This document shows positions 6,835 through 13,682 of a stretch of DNA of 14,635 bases, piece by piece. The first letter of the stretch is position 1. Each line of letters opens with the position of its first letter. The stretch comes from an uncultured Atopobiaceae bacterium (GTDB lineage Bacteria; Actinomycetota; Coriobacteriia; Coriobacteriales; Atopobiaceae), in NCBI GenBank assembly GCA_947626465.1, contig CANQSI010000017.1:1-14635 (forward strand), in the 5' to 3' direction. The notes under the pieces are model-generated. The model had not been told where the DNA came from, did no database searches, and saw nothing but the letters and a program-made list of their open reading frames with translations. The position numbers were made by a program, and so were the translations under genes.

Positions 6835-6908
6835 TACCTCTGCTTTACGCAAACGAACCTCAAATAGCGCTCCCACGGCCAACCACACACCAAAACGAAA
6901 GCACCCAC

Positions 6909-7250
6909 ATGGATTTCCTCAAAGTCTCAAGCAAGTCGTCGCCCGCTTCCGTTGCGGGCGCCATCGCCGGCATGGTGAAGGATGGCGTGCCCGTCAACCT
7001 CCAAGCAGTGGGTGCCGGAGCGGTGAATCAGGCCATCAAGGCGGTTGCCATCGCGCGCGGATTCCTCATCCCCGTGGGCGTGGATATCTCGATAGCCCCC
7101 ACGTTCTCCGACGTCCTCATCGACGGATCGCCGAGGACCGCAATCCGCATCGCGGTCTACGTCCATCGCGTGCAGGCGCAGGGGATCTCCCTCGACATGG
7201 ATTCATATGAGATGGGCTTCCATGAGCCCGAGCTCACCGAGCAGCGCTGA
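6909..7250 (+). CDS. spoVS: Stage V sporulation protein S (SpoVS) family protein
   Basis: A 113-residue protein. Residues 1-86 closely follow the classic ~86-residue SpoVS: MDFLKVSSKSSPASVAGAIA at the start, then QAVGAGAVNQAIKAVAIARG, and a PTFSDVLIDGSPRTAIRIAV block. In Bacillus SpoVS affects spore coat and cortex formation, but the family is common in non-sporulating bacteria and is thought to bind nucleic acid or act as a general regulator. The last ~25 residues (QAQGISLDMDSYEMGFHEPE and on) are an acidic extension beyond the classic protein. The ATG at 6909 is chosen because it aligns with the family start. The ribosome site is poor (GAAAG). Its neighbours rny and miaB match its conserved position. 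Confidence 0.95.
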   Translation: MDFLKVSSKSSPASVAGAIAGMVKDGVPVNLQAVGAGAVNQAIKAVAIARGFLIPVGVDISIAPTFSDVLIDGSPRTAIRIAVYVHRVQAQGISLDMDSYEMGFHEPELTEQR

Positions 7251-7268
7251 TCGGAGCGTCGTAGTTTC

Positions 7269-8636
7269 GTGATCACTCCCTCGTCTCTCCCAGGCCTCAC
7301 CTATTGGGTGAAGACCTTCGGGTGCCAGATGAACTTCCATGAGGCGGAGCGGGTCTCGGGCCTCCTCGAGGCCCACGGCCTCATTCCCGTCGCCACGCCG
7401 GATGAGGCTGACGTGTGCGTGTTCATGACATGCTGCGTGCGCGAGAAGGCGGACACCCACCTCGCGGGGCAGGTGAGCGCCATGGCGAGTGCGCCCACCC
7501 CACCGTCCGGTCGCAGGACCGTGGCCATAGGCGGTTGCATCGCCCAGCGTGATGCCGAGAACGTGAGGAAGAGCATGCCGAGGGCGGATATCGCCTTCGG
7601 CACGCAGGCGCTCCCGCGCCTTCCGGAACTCATCATGCGCTCCCGTGCGGCAAGGGCGGGGAGGCTCTTCGTGGACGTCGAGGAGCCCTACGACGCCTTC
7701 TCGTCCGATCTTCCGCAGGTGCGCGCGAATGCATGGCGCGCATGGGTGCCCATCATGTACGGGTGCAACAACTTCTGCACGTACTGCGTCGTGCCCTATG
7801 TGCGCGGACGCGAGCGCAGCCGAGAAGCCGAGGACATCCTCGCCGAGGTCGAACGCGCGAAGGCCACTGGCGCCCGAGAGATCTACCTGCTCGGCCAGAA
7901 CGTCAATTCCTATGGGCATGACCTCGAGGGCCAACCGAGCTTCGCCGAGCTCCTTCGCGAGGTGGCGCGGACGGGCGTGGATCGCGTACGCTTCACCTCC
8001 TCGCATCCCAAGGACCTCACCACGCACACGCTCGACGCCATGGCCGAGGAGCCGGCGATCATGCCCCATCTGCACCTCGCGGCGCAGTCGGGGTCGGATC
8101 GCATCCTCAAGGCCATGGGAAGGCGCTATGGAAAAGCCGACTACCTCGCGCTTGCGAGGGAGGCGCATGAGCGCGTGCCGGGCCTCGCCCTCACCACCGA
8201 CCTCATCGTGGGCTTTCCCGGCGAGACGGAGGAGGATTTCCAGGCGACGCTCGATCTCGTGGACGAGGCGAACCTCCAAGGCGCCTACACCTTCATCTAC
8301 TCGAAGCGCGCGGGCACGAAGGCCGCGAACATGCCGAACCAGGTGCCAAGTGAGGTGACCCACGCGCGCCTCGAGAGGCTCGCGGAGGCGGTGCAGCGCG
8401 TCTCCGCGCAAGCGCATGAGAAGTTGAAGGGCTCGCTCGTCGAAGTCCTCGTAGAAGGCCCCTCCAAGCGCGCAGCGGGCATTCTCGTGGGCCACTCCCC
8501 GGAAAACTTCACCGTTCACTTCCCCCTTCCAGAGGGCGCGGACGCAAAGACCCTCACGGGCACCATCGTGGACGTGGACGTGAAGGATGCCCGTTCGTTC
8601 TACGTCCAGGGCGAAATCGCGGGTGATGCGCGTTGA
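7269..8636 (+). CDS. miaB: tRNA-2-methylthio-N6-dimethylallyladenosine synthase MiaB
   Basis: A 455-residue radical SAM methylthiotransferase that adds the 2-methylthio group to i6A37 of tRNAs reading UNN codons. The N-terminal auxiliary iron-sulfur cysteines are C19 (FGCQMN), C55 (MTCCVREKA) and C90 (GGCIAQ). The radical SAM cluster CNNFCTYC is at C166, C170 and C173. LHLAAQSGSDRILKAMGR and DLIVGFPGETEEDF are the barrel motifs, and a TRAM domain forms the last ~65 residues. The usual NTC around the second cysteine reads MTC here, with an extra adjacent cysteine, C56. The start is the GTG at 7269, the first usable start after an in-frame stop at 7248-7250. Its nearest ribosome site (GGAG, 7253-7256) is rather far. 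The stop overlaps the miaA TTG, pairing the two enzymes that act on the same base. Confidence 0.95.
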   Translation: MITPSSLPGLTYWVKTFGCQMNFHEAERVSGLLEAHGLIPVATPDEADVCVFMTCCVREKADTHLAGQVSAMASAPTPPSGRRTVAIGGCIAQRDAENVRKSMPRADIAFGTQALPRLPELIMRSRAARAGRLFVDVEEPYDAFSSDLPQVRANAWRAWVPIMYGCNNFCTYCVVPYVRGRERSREAEDILAEVERAKATGAREIYLLGQNVNSYGHDLEGQPSFAELLREVARTGVDRVRFTSSHPKDLTTHTLDAMAEEPAIMPHLHLAAQSGSDRILKAMGRRYGKADYLALAREAHERVPGLALTTDLIVGFPGETEEDFQATLDLVDEANLQGAYTFIYSKRAGTKAANMPNQVPSEVTHARLERLAEAVQRVSAQAHEKLKGSLVEVLVEGPSKRAAGILVGHSPENFTVHFPLPEGADAKTLTGTIVDVDVKDARSFYVQGEIAGDAR

Positions 8637-9580
8637 CGCACGTACCTGTGGTGGCAATCGTCGGGCCCACGGCAAGCGGGAAATCCGACGTCGCCGATGA
8701 GGTGGCGATGACCCTCGGCTCCTGCGTCATCTCCGCCGACGCCATGCAGGTATATCGCGGCATGGACATCGGAACGGCCAAGGTGCCGCCCGATGAGCGT
8801 CGCGCACCCCTCTACCTCGTTGATGTCGCCGAGATAGGCCAGGCGTATTCCGCAGCCCTCTACCAGCGCGACGCGCGCGAGGTCATCGATGGGGAGCTCG
8901 CCTCGGGAAGGAGCCCCGTGCTCTGCGGCGGCACCGGCCTCTACGTACGCGCTGCGCTCGATGAGATGGACTTTCCAAAGGGAGAGGCCGCATCCCCCGC
9001 CAGGCGTTTCTGGGAAGGCAGGGCAGCCGAGCTCGGGGCCGAGGGCCTTTGGCGAGAACTCGAGGCCAGGGATCCCGAATCCGCGGCGCTCATCCATCCC
9101 CACAACGTGCGCCGCACCGTCCGGGCCCTCGAGATGGCAGAGGAGGGCATCTCCTATGCCGAGCAGGCGAGGGGCCTGCACGCGCCGACGCCCCATTACG
9201 ACGTGCTTTTCTGGGGCCTCACCCGTGACCGCGAGGTGCTCTATCGTGCAATCGATGCCCGCGTCGATGCGATGCTCGAGGCGGGATTCCTCGAGGAGGT
9301 GCGAGTGCTCAAGGGAGCGGGGCTCGAATCGTCTCCCACCGCGTCCCAGGCGATCGGCTATGCGGAGATGCTCGCCTACCTCCAGGGGACGCTCGACATG
9401 GAGGATGCGGTTTCGAAGATGAAGCAGCGAAGCAGGAACTACGCGAAGCGCCAGTACACGTGGTTTCGTCGCGACCCGCGCATCCATTGGCTCGACGTCG
9501 GCGCCCGCACCCCCGCGGAGGTGGCGCAGACGATCGTGGCGGACGCCATCGACCATGGCGCACGCGCCCATGGACGGTGA
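8633..9580 (+). CDS. miaA: tRNA dimethylallyltransferase MiaA
   Basis: A 315-residue enzyme that transfers the dimethylallyl group to N6 of A37 in tRNA, making the substrate of MiaB. The P-loop GPTASGKS is at residues 11-18. The substrate-binding SADAMQVYRGMDIGTAK follows at 34-50; the common DSMQ reads DAMQ. CGGTGLYVRA, HNVRRTVRALE and QRSRNYAKRQYTWFRRD complete the family pattern. The start is a TTG overlapping the miaB stop (TTGA). Two in-frame GTG codons at 8648 and 8651 are alternatives, but they would bring the P-loop very close to the N terminus. Nine bases separate its stop from hflX, so miaB-miaA-hflX is likely one transcript. Confidence 0.95.
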   Translation: MTHVPVVAIVGPTASGKSDVADEVAMTLGSCVISADAMQVYRGMDIGTAKVPPDERRAPLYLVDVAEIGQAYSAALYQRDAREVIDGELASGRSPVLCGGTGLYVRAALDEMDFPKGEAASPARRFWEGRAAELGAEGLWRELEARDPESAALIHPHNVRRTVRALEMAEEGISYAEQARGLHAPTPHYDVLFWGLTRDREVLYRAIDARVDAMLEAGFLEEVRVLKGAGLESSPTASQAIGYAEMLAYLQGTLDMEDAVSKMKQRSRNYAKRQYTWFRRDPRIHWLDVGARTPAEVAQTIVADAIDHGARAHGR

Positions 9581-9589
9581 GGGGGGCAG

Positions 9590-10909
9590 ATGAGCCGCCG
9601 CTTCACGCCGCAATCAACGGCAATCGTGCCCGAGCGCGCGCTCCTCGTGGGCGTCGACCTCGGAGAGCGCGACGACTGGCCGAAGTATCGCTCGATGGCC
9701 GAGCTCGCGCGCCTCGTGGAAACCGATGGCGCGGAAGTGGTGGGCGAGCTCACCCAGCGCCTCGCGAAGCCCGTTCCCAAGACCTTCATCGGTTCCGGCA
9801 AGACGGAGGAGCTCGTGGAACGCGTGCGGGCGGAGAAGGTGGACGTGGTGGTCTTCGACGAGGACCTCACGCCCTCCCAGCAGTCGAACCTCGAGCGCGC
9901 GGTGGGAAAGGACGTGAAGATCATCGACCGCACCGCGCTCATCCTCGATATCTTCGGACGCCATGCCACCACCGTCGAGGGCAGGCTGCAGGTGGAGCTC
10001 GCGCAACTGCGCTACGTGCTCCCCCGTCTTCGTGGCATGTGGAGCCACCTCATGGGCGAGCAAACCCGAGGCGGCATCGGAAGCCGCTTCGGACAGGGCG
10101 AGAGCCAGTTGGAAGTCGACCGGCGCATGGTGCGCAACCGCATCGCGCAGGTGCGCCGGGAGCTCGAGCGGGTGGATGCGCGCAGGCAGACGCAATCGAA
10201 GGCACGCTGGGAATCGGGCGTCTTCAGGGTGGCCCTCGTGGGCTACACGAACGCAGGCAAGTCGACGCTTATGAATGCGCTCACCGGCGCAGATGTCTAC
10301 GTGCAAGACGAGCTCTTCGCCACGCTCGATGCCACCACGCGCTCGCTCGCCCTCGAGGAAGGTCGCACCGTCACGCTCACCGACACCGTGGGCTTCATCC
10401 AAAAACTCCCCACGACGCTCGTAGAGGCGTTTCGCTCCACGCTCTCAGAGGTCCGCGAGGCGAACCTCATCCTCTGCGTCGCGGATGCCTCCGACGAGGC
10501 TTGGGAGGCGGAGGTTCGCTCAGTGGTGGACACGCTCGCGGAGATCGACGCGACGGAGATCCCCCGAGTGCTCTGCCTGAACAAGATCGACCTTCTCGGG
10601 GAGGATGCGCGGGAGGCGCTTCGCCTGCGCCATCCGGAGGCGCAGCTCATCTCCGCCCTCGATGAGCGGGGGCTCGCGAACCTTCGCCATCGCATCGCCA
10701 CCGAAGCGGCGGCGGGGGAGGAGACGCTCACCGCGCTCATCCCGTTTCGCGAGGGCCGCTTCATCAAGCTCCTCCATGAGCGCTGCCAGGTGATTCACGA
10801 ACGCTACGTGCAAGAGGGGTTGCTCATCACCGTGAAGGCCCCGGAAGCCCTCGCACGCGCGCTCGAGCCCTACGCACGCGACGCGTCGGAATTCGAAGGC
10901 GGACTCTAA
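9590..10909 (+). CDS. hflX: GTPase HflX
   Basis: A 439-residue ribosome-associated GTPase, known in other bacteria to split stalled or heat-stressed 70S ribosomes. The N-terminal HflX domain (about 1-205) contains FIGSGKTEEL, a long coiled section and GIGSRFGQGESQLEVDRR, the variant of the usual GPGETQLE signature. The G domain has G1 GYTNAGKST at 218-226, the DATTRS switch region at 247-252, G3 DTVG at 265-268, G4 NKID at 331-334 and G5 SAL at 355-357. A C-terminal domain of about 60 residues follows. The ATG at 9590 has a GAGGGGGG ribosome site. The gene ends 35 bases before the convergent minus-strand membrane protein gene; I see no clear terminator between them. Confidence 0.96.
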   Translation: MSRRFTPQSTAIVPERALLVGVDLGERDDWPKYRSMAELARLVETDGAEVVGELTQRLAKPVPKTFIGSGKTEELVERVRAEKVDVVVFDEDLTPSQQSNLERAVGKDVKIIDRTALILDIFGRHATTVEGRLQVELAQLRYVLPRLRGMWSHLMGEQTRGGIGSRFGQGESQLEVDRRMVRNRIAQVRRELERVDARRQTQSKARWESGVFRVALVGYTNAGKSTLMNALTGADVYVQDELFATLDATTRSLALEEGRTVTLTDTVGFIQKLPTTLVEAFRSTLSEVREANLILCVADASDEAWEAEVRSVVDTLAEIDATEIPRVLCLNKIDLLGEDAREALRLRHPEAQLISALDERGLANLRHRIATEAAAGEETLTALIPFREGRFIKLLHERCQVIHERYVQEGLLITVKAPEALARALEPYARDASEFEGGL

Positions 10910-10944
10910 GAAGGGGCCAGCGAGAACGCGCAGTCCACGCAGCC

Positions 10945-11706
10945 CTAGACGAAGAGCGGATGGGAGATCGCCGCGCCGACGAGCCAGAGTACGGCGAGAA
11001 TCGCCACTTGGTGGAAGACGTAGATGGGCAGCGAATGCCTCCCGAGGTATTCAAGCGGACGGCAGCGTGCGTCGAGAAACCACTGCGGTGCATTTTCCGA
11101 GCTCACGCAATACCCCCACACGACCCCCACGCCGTAGAGGAGCGTGTAGGGAAGGATCGGGTAATAGTCGCCTGAAGCGAAGCCGCCACCGGGAAACCCG
11201 AGCCATGAGAGCCACGGCGTGGCATAGAGCGCATGGGGAAGCTCGACTGAGAGGGCTCCGATGCCGAAGCGACCATGCGGCACCTCCAGGCAAAGGAGGA
11301 AGAGCACCCCGAGCACCACTGCGAGCGAGGGATGGGAAAAGCGTGCTCCGAGGCGCTGCGCGAGCGCGAAGATGAGCGTGGATGCACCCATGCAGAAGAT
11401 GATTCCGAAGCTCACCGGCACATCGATGGCCACGAGGGCGGTGACCGCGAAGATGAGGGCCGCAACGAGGAGATAGCGAGCCGACCTTCGCCAGTTGCTG
11501 CTCGAGATCGAGAACATGCGCCCGGCGAGCAGGAGGAACGTCCACGAGATCGAGGCGCGCCAGATATCGCCGGGAACGCCCCAGAACCATGGGGCCTCGA
11601 GACCCTCGTAGCTCACGAGGTCGTACATGGTGTGGAAGGCGATCATCGACACGACGGCGGCGCCGCGTGCGATATCGAATCCGTGGATCCTCTGGCGTGC
11701 TCCCAC
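10945..11706 (-). CDS. Multi-pass membrane protein, heparan-alpha-glucosaminide N-acetyltransferase-like (DUF1624)
   Basis: A 253-residue protein with about seven or eight hydrophobic segments. The N-terminal block IHGFDIARGAAVVSMIAFHTMYDL, with a conserved-looking D, R and H25, and the later GDYYPILPYTLLYGVGVVWG are hallmarks of the HGSNAT/DUF1624 family of acetyl-CoA-dependent transmembrane acyltransferase-like proteins. YLGRHSLPIYVFHQ near the C terminus is also typical. The bacterial substrate is generally unknown; a cell-envelope sugar is a guess. The start is a GTG at 11706, 13 bases after the lexA stop on the same strand, so it is likely cotranscribed with lexA and could be SOS-induced. 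It converges with hflX. Confidence 0.8.
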   Translation of the reverse strand: MGARQRIHGFDIARGAAVVSMIAFHTMYDLVSYEGLEAPWFWGVPGDIWRASISWTFLLLAGRMFSISSSNWRRSARYLLVAALIFAVTALVAIDVPVSFGIIFCMGASTLIFALAQRLGARFSHPSLAVVLGVLFLLCLEVPHGRFGIGALSVELPHALYATPWLSWLGFPGGGFASGDYYPILPYTLLYGVGVVWGYCVSSENAPQWFLDARCRPLEYLGRHSLPIYVFHQVAILAVLWLVGAAISHPLFV

Positions 11707-11719
11707 GAGCGATGGCGCC

Positions 11720-12391
11720 TTAGATCCCCGTGCGCAGAAGGCCCGTCACGCGCCCGAGGATACGCGGGTTGTCCGCGTAGATGGGCTCCATCGTGGGGTT
11801 TTCGGGTTGCAGGCGCACGCGGCCGTCCTCTTTGTAGAAGGTCTTCACGGTTGCGGAATCATCAATGAGCGCGACCACGATCTCGCCGTTCTCGGCACTC
11901 GGCTCCTCGCGCACGAAGATGAGATCGCCATCGAGGATTCCCGCGTCGACCATCGATTCTCCCTGGACTCTCAGGAGGAAGCTCGCACCGTCTCCCACGA
12001 GCGACGTGGGGAGCGTGAGCGTCTCCTCGATGTTCTCCTCCGCGAGGATGGGCGAGCCTGCGGCCACCCGACCCACGACCGGCAGCGTGGTGAGCCCGGT
12101 TGAGGGATCCTCCACCACGGGGAAGGGGATGACTTCGGCCTCAGCGCGCTTCTTCTCCGCGCCATGTGGCTGGAGGTCGCAGATCTCCAGGGCGCGTGGC
12201 TTGTTGGGATCTCGCTTGATGTAGCCGAGCGCCTCGAGCGTGCGCAGGTGCATGTGCACGGTACTCGGCGAACTGAGGTTCACCGCACGACCGATCTCAC
12301 GCACGGTGGGCGGGTAGTTGTGCTCGGCAGAGTAGGCGCAAATGAAGTCGTAGATGCGCTGGACGCTCTTGGAAAGGGCTCTTCTGGGCAT
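11720..12391 (-). CDS. lexA: SOS repressor LexA
   Basis: A 223-residue LexA. The N-terminal winged helix (about 1-70) includes the recognition region PPTVREIGRAVNLSSPSTVH and the wing GYIKRDPNKPRALEI. The self-cleavage site is A111-G112 in GRVAAGSPI. The catalytic serine is S146 (QGESMVDAGI), and the lysine K183 is in SATVKTFYKE. RecA filaments stimulate cleavage, freeing SOS genes. The ATG at 12391 is chosen because GGGAG lies 5 bases before it and the protein then begins at the family start. An upstream in-frame ATG at 12442 would run into the promoter boxes. Two LexA-type boxes lie just upstream, so it should repress itself and the divergent LysM gene. A linker of about 30 residues joins the two domains. 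Confidence 0.98.
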   Translation of the reverse strand: MPRRALSKSVQRIYDFICAYSAEHNYPPTVREIGRAVNLSSPSTVHMHLRTLEALGYIKRDPNKPRALEICDLQPHGAEKKRAEAEVIPFPVVEDPSTGLTTLPVVGRVAAGSPILAEENIEETLTLPTSLVGDGASFLLRVQGESMVDAGILDGDLIFVREEPSAENGEIVVALIDDSATVKTFYKEDGRVRLQPENPTMEPIYADNPRILGRVTGLLRTGI

Positions 12392-12413
12392 GGCAGCTCC
12401 CTTCTTCGGGAAC

Positions 12414-12419
12414 ATAATA
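12414..12419 (-). promoter_or_regulatory. lexA -10 element
   Basis: On the minus strand this reads TATTAT, about 22 bases before the lexA ATG. The -35 position 17 bases upstream reads GTGTTT and lies inside the proximal LexA-type box, so binding there would occlude the promoter. The -35 match is poor. Confidence 0.5.
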
Positions 12420-12436
12420 CCAAACATCCGTTCTGA

Positions 12437-12450
12437 AAACACGTGTTCGG
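12437..12450. promoter_or_regulatory. LexA (SOS) box 1, lexA-proximal
   Basis: The plus strand reads AAACACGTGTTCGG, with the central palindrome AACACGTGTT. It matches the recA box at 12 of 14 positions and is identical to box 2, which starts 39 bases further on. It overlaps the likely -35 regions of both lexA and the divergent LysM gene. Confidence 0.85.
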
Positions 12451-12467
12451 TTTTGGAAATGTTGCGC

Positions 12468-12473
12468 TATGAT
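12468..12473 (+). promoter_or_regulatory. Probable -10 element of the LysM gene
   Basis: TATGAT lies between the two LexA-type boxes. The corresponding -35 position, 16-17 bases upstream, falls within box 1 and has no strong match. Transcription would start inside box 2 near 12480, giving a leader of roughly 70 bases. Confidence 0.45.
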
Positions 12474-12475
12474 GC

Positions 12476-12489
12476 AAACACGTGTTCGG
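12476..12489. promoter_or_regulatory. LexA (SOS) box 2, LysM-gene-proximal
   Basis: The plus strand reads AAACACGTGTTCGG, identical to box 1. It sits just after the TATGAT -10 element and over the expected transcription start of the LysM gene. Confidence 0.85.
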
Positions 12490-12548
12490 TCGTAATTATT
12501 GTCAGGTTCGGGTGATAGGTTCTCTTCAACCACGCGAGGGGAGGGCAT

Positions 12549-13094
12549 ATGGCCACCACACACAGCCAACTACCTGCACATTTTCATGTTCAGGATCCCG
12601 AGGGCAGCCGATCGCCCTTCGTCCTGTGGGAGGGGGGCCACGAGCGTGCCCGGACGAACATCGTCTCCGCGCTCGAAGAGCCGGTGCTCACGATCGCCCT
12701 TGAGGCGGAGCCGCTTCCCCTCGACTTCTCGCCCGTCCCCTCGCGAAGCGAAGCCCATGATGATCGCGAGGATCATGCAACGGCCCCTCGTAGGGGCATC
12801 ACGCAGTCGATCCTCTTCTTCGCCCTCTGCCTCGTGACGGTGCTGGGCTTCGTAGCCGGCTCGCTCGCAGAGGGAGCAGAGCTTTCCCGCTATCGCGATT
12901 CGCTTTCCTGGGAGCCCCACATCGTCGCGTCGGGGGAGACGCTTCGCTCCATTCTCGACGGGAGGGAGCTTCCCCCCGTCGAAAGCGGAAGGCTCATCTC
13001 CTGGGTGGAGGAGATGAACGAGCTTCCCGATGCCACGATCTACGCAGGTCAGAAACTCCTCATGCCCGAATGGCATGCAGGGCCATCGAATTAG
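12549..13094 (+). CDS. Membrane-anchored LysM protein, probable SOS cell-division suppressor
   Basis: A 181-residue protein. Residues 1-83 are polar, carry no domain I recognise and should be cytoplasmic. A single membrane helix spans about 84-106 (ITQSILFFALCLVTVLGFVA). A LysM peptidoglycan-binding domain at about 123-175 begins PHIVASGETLRSI and ends YAGQKLLMPEW. The gene is divergent from lexA across two LexA-type boxes and precedes nrdR. In Bacillus YneA, Corynebacterium DivS and mycobacterial Rv2719c, a small membrane protein divergent from lexA is SOS-induced and blocks or alters division; YneA and Rv2719c carry LysM. The same role is inferred here from context, not from close sequence identity. 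The ATG at 12549 follows a GAGGGGAGGG ribosome site. The long N-terminal half is unlike YneA, which has a very short one. Confidence 0.8.
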   Translation: MATTHSQLPAHFHVQDPEGSRSPFVLWEGGHERARTNIVSALEEPVLTIALEAEPLPLDFSPVPSRSEAHDDREDHATAPRRGITQSILFFALCLVTVLGFVAGSLAEGAELSRYRDSLSWEPHIVASGETLRSILDGRELPPVESGRLISWVEEMNELPDATIYAGQKLLMPEWHAGPSN

Positions 13095-13122
13095 ATATAT
13101 CCACCTGGAATCCAAGATCGAT

Positions 13123-13175
13123 CCACTATACGAGCTGTGGGGTCTCGGCCATGCTACATGCTCAATATGTGGTAG
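13123..13175 (+). promoter_or_regulatory. Possible NrdR-box-like half sites upstream of nrdR
   Basis: In the 117-base gap before nrdR, CCACTATA (13123-13130) matches the left half of the NrdR box consensus, but its right half does not. GCTCAATATGTGGTAG (13160-13175) matches about 10 of 16 consensus positions. The two are 37 bases apart, not the usual 31-32. No convincing promoter was found here. Treat this as a weak candidate. Confidence 0.2.
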
Positions 13176-13211
13176 GGTTCTCGGCGTACTGCCGGCCGAC
13201 GAAGGGGGCCC

Positions 13212-13682
13212 ATGCGCTGTCCCGTCTGCGGATGCGTCGAATCCAAGGTGATCGATTCTCGGCCTTCCGAGAACGACAACGCCATACGGAGGCGCCGGCA
13301 ATGCGAAGCCTGTGGCTATCGCTTCACCACCTATGAACGCCGCGAGGAACAGCCCCTCGTGGTCATCAAACGCAACGGTGCGAAAGAGCCATTCGACCGC
13401 GAGAAGCTCATGCGCGGCCTCATGCGCGCCACCGTCAAGCGCGGGGTCGATGTGTCCACGCTCGACCGCCTCATCGATGGCGTGGAGAACCGCGTGCGCG
13501 ATTCCGGCACGAGCGAGGTGCGCGCGTCGGACATCGGTGACATGATCCTTCACGACCTTCTCGACATCGACAAGGTCGCCTACGTGCGCTTCGCCTCGGT
13601 CTACCGCCATTTCGACAGCGTCGAGGAGTTTTCCCGGGAGTTGCAGCGCCTGGCAAACGAGAGAGAAGAGGATGCACTGTGA
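13212..13682 (+). CDS. nrdR: Transcriptional repressor NrdR
   Basis: A 156-residue repressor of ribonucleotide reductase genes that senses ATP and dATP. The N-terminal zinc ribbon uses C3 and C6 (CPVC) and C31 and C34 (CEAC). KVIDSRPSENDNAIRRRRQC lies between them. The ATP-cone domain (about 49-139) begins LVVIKRNGAKEPFDREKL. Length and layout match the family. The ATG at 13212 follows a GAAGGGGG ribosome site. It overlaps dut by a GTGA. Its position after the lexA-divergent LysM gene matches the mycobacterial lexA-Rv2719c-nrdR order. If it lacks its own promoter, it may be transcribed from the SOS-controlled upstream promoter. Confidence 0.97.
   Translation: MRCPVCGCVESKVIDSRPSENDNAIRRRRQCEACGYRFTTYERREEQPLVVIKRNGAKEPFDREKLMRGLMRATVKRGVDVSTLDRLIDGVENRVRDSGTSEVRASDIGDMILHDLLDIDKVAYVRFASVYRHFDSVEEFSRELQRLANEREEDAL

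Noticed and set aside
7203..8675. Long minus-strand open frame (490 codons) opposite miaB
   Set aside because: It is a mirror of the miaB reading frame with no family motif.
10910..10944. Bidirectional terminator between hflX and the convergent membrane protein gene
   Set aside because: No stem of convincing length or T tract is visible in the 35-base gap.
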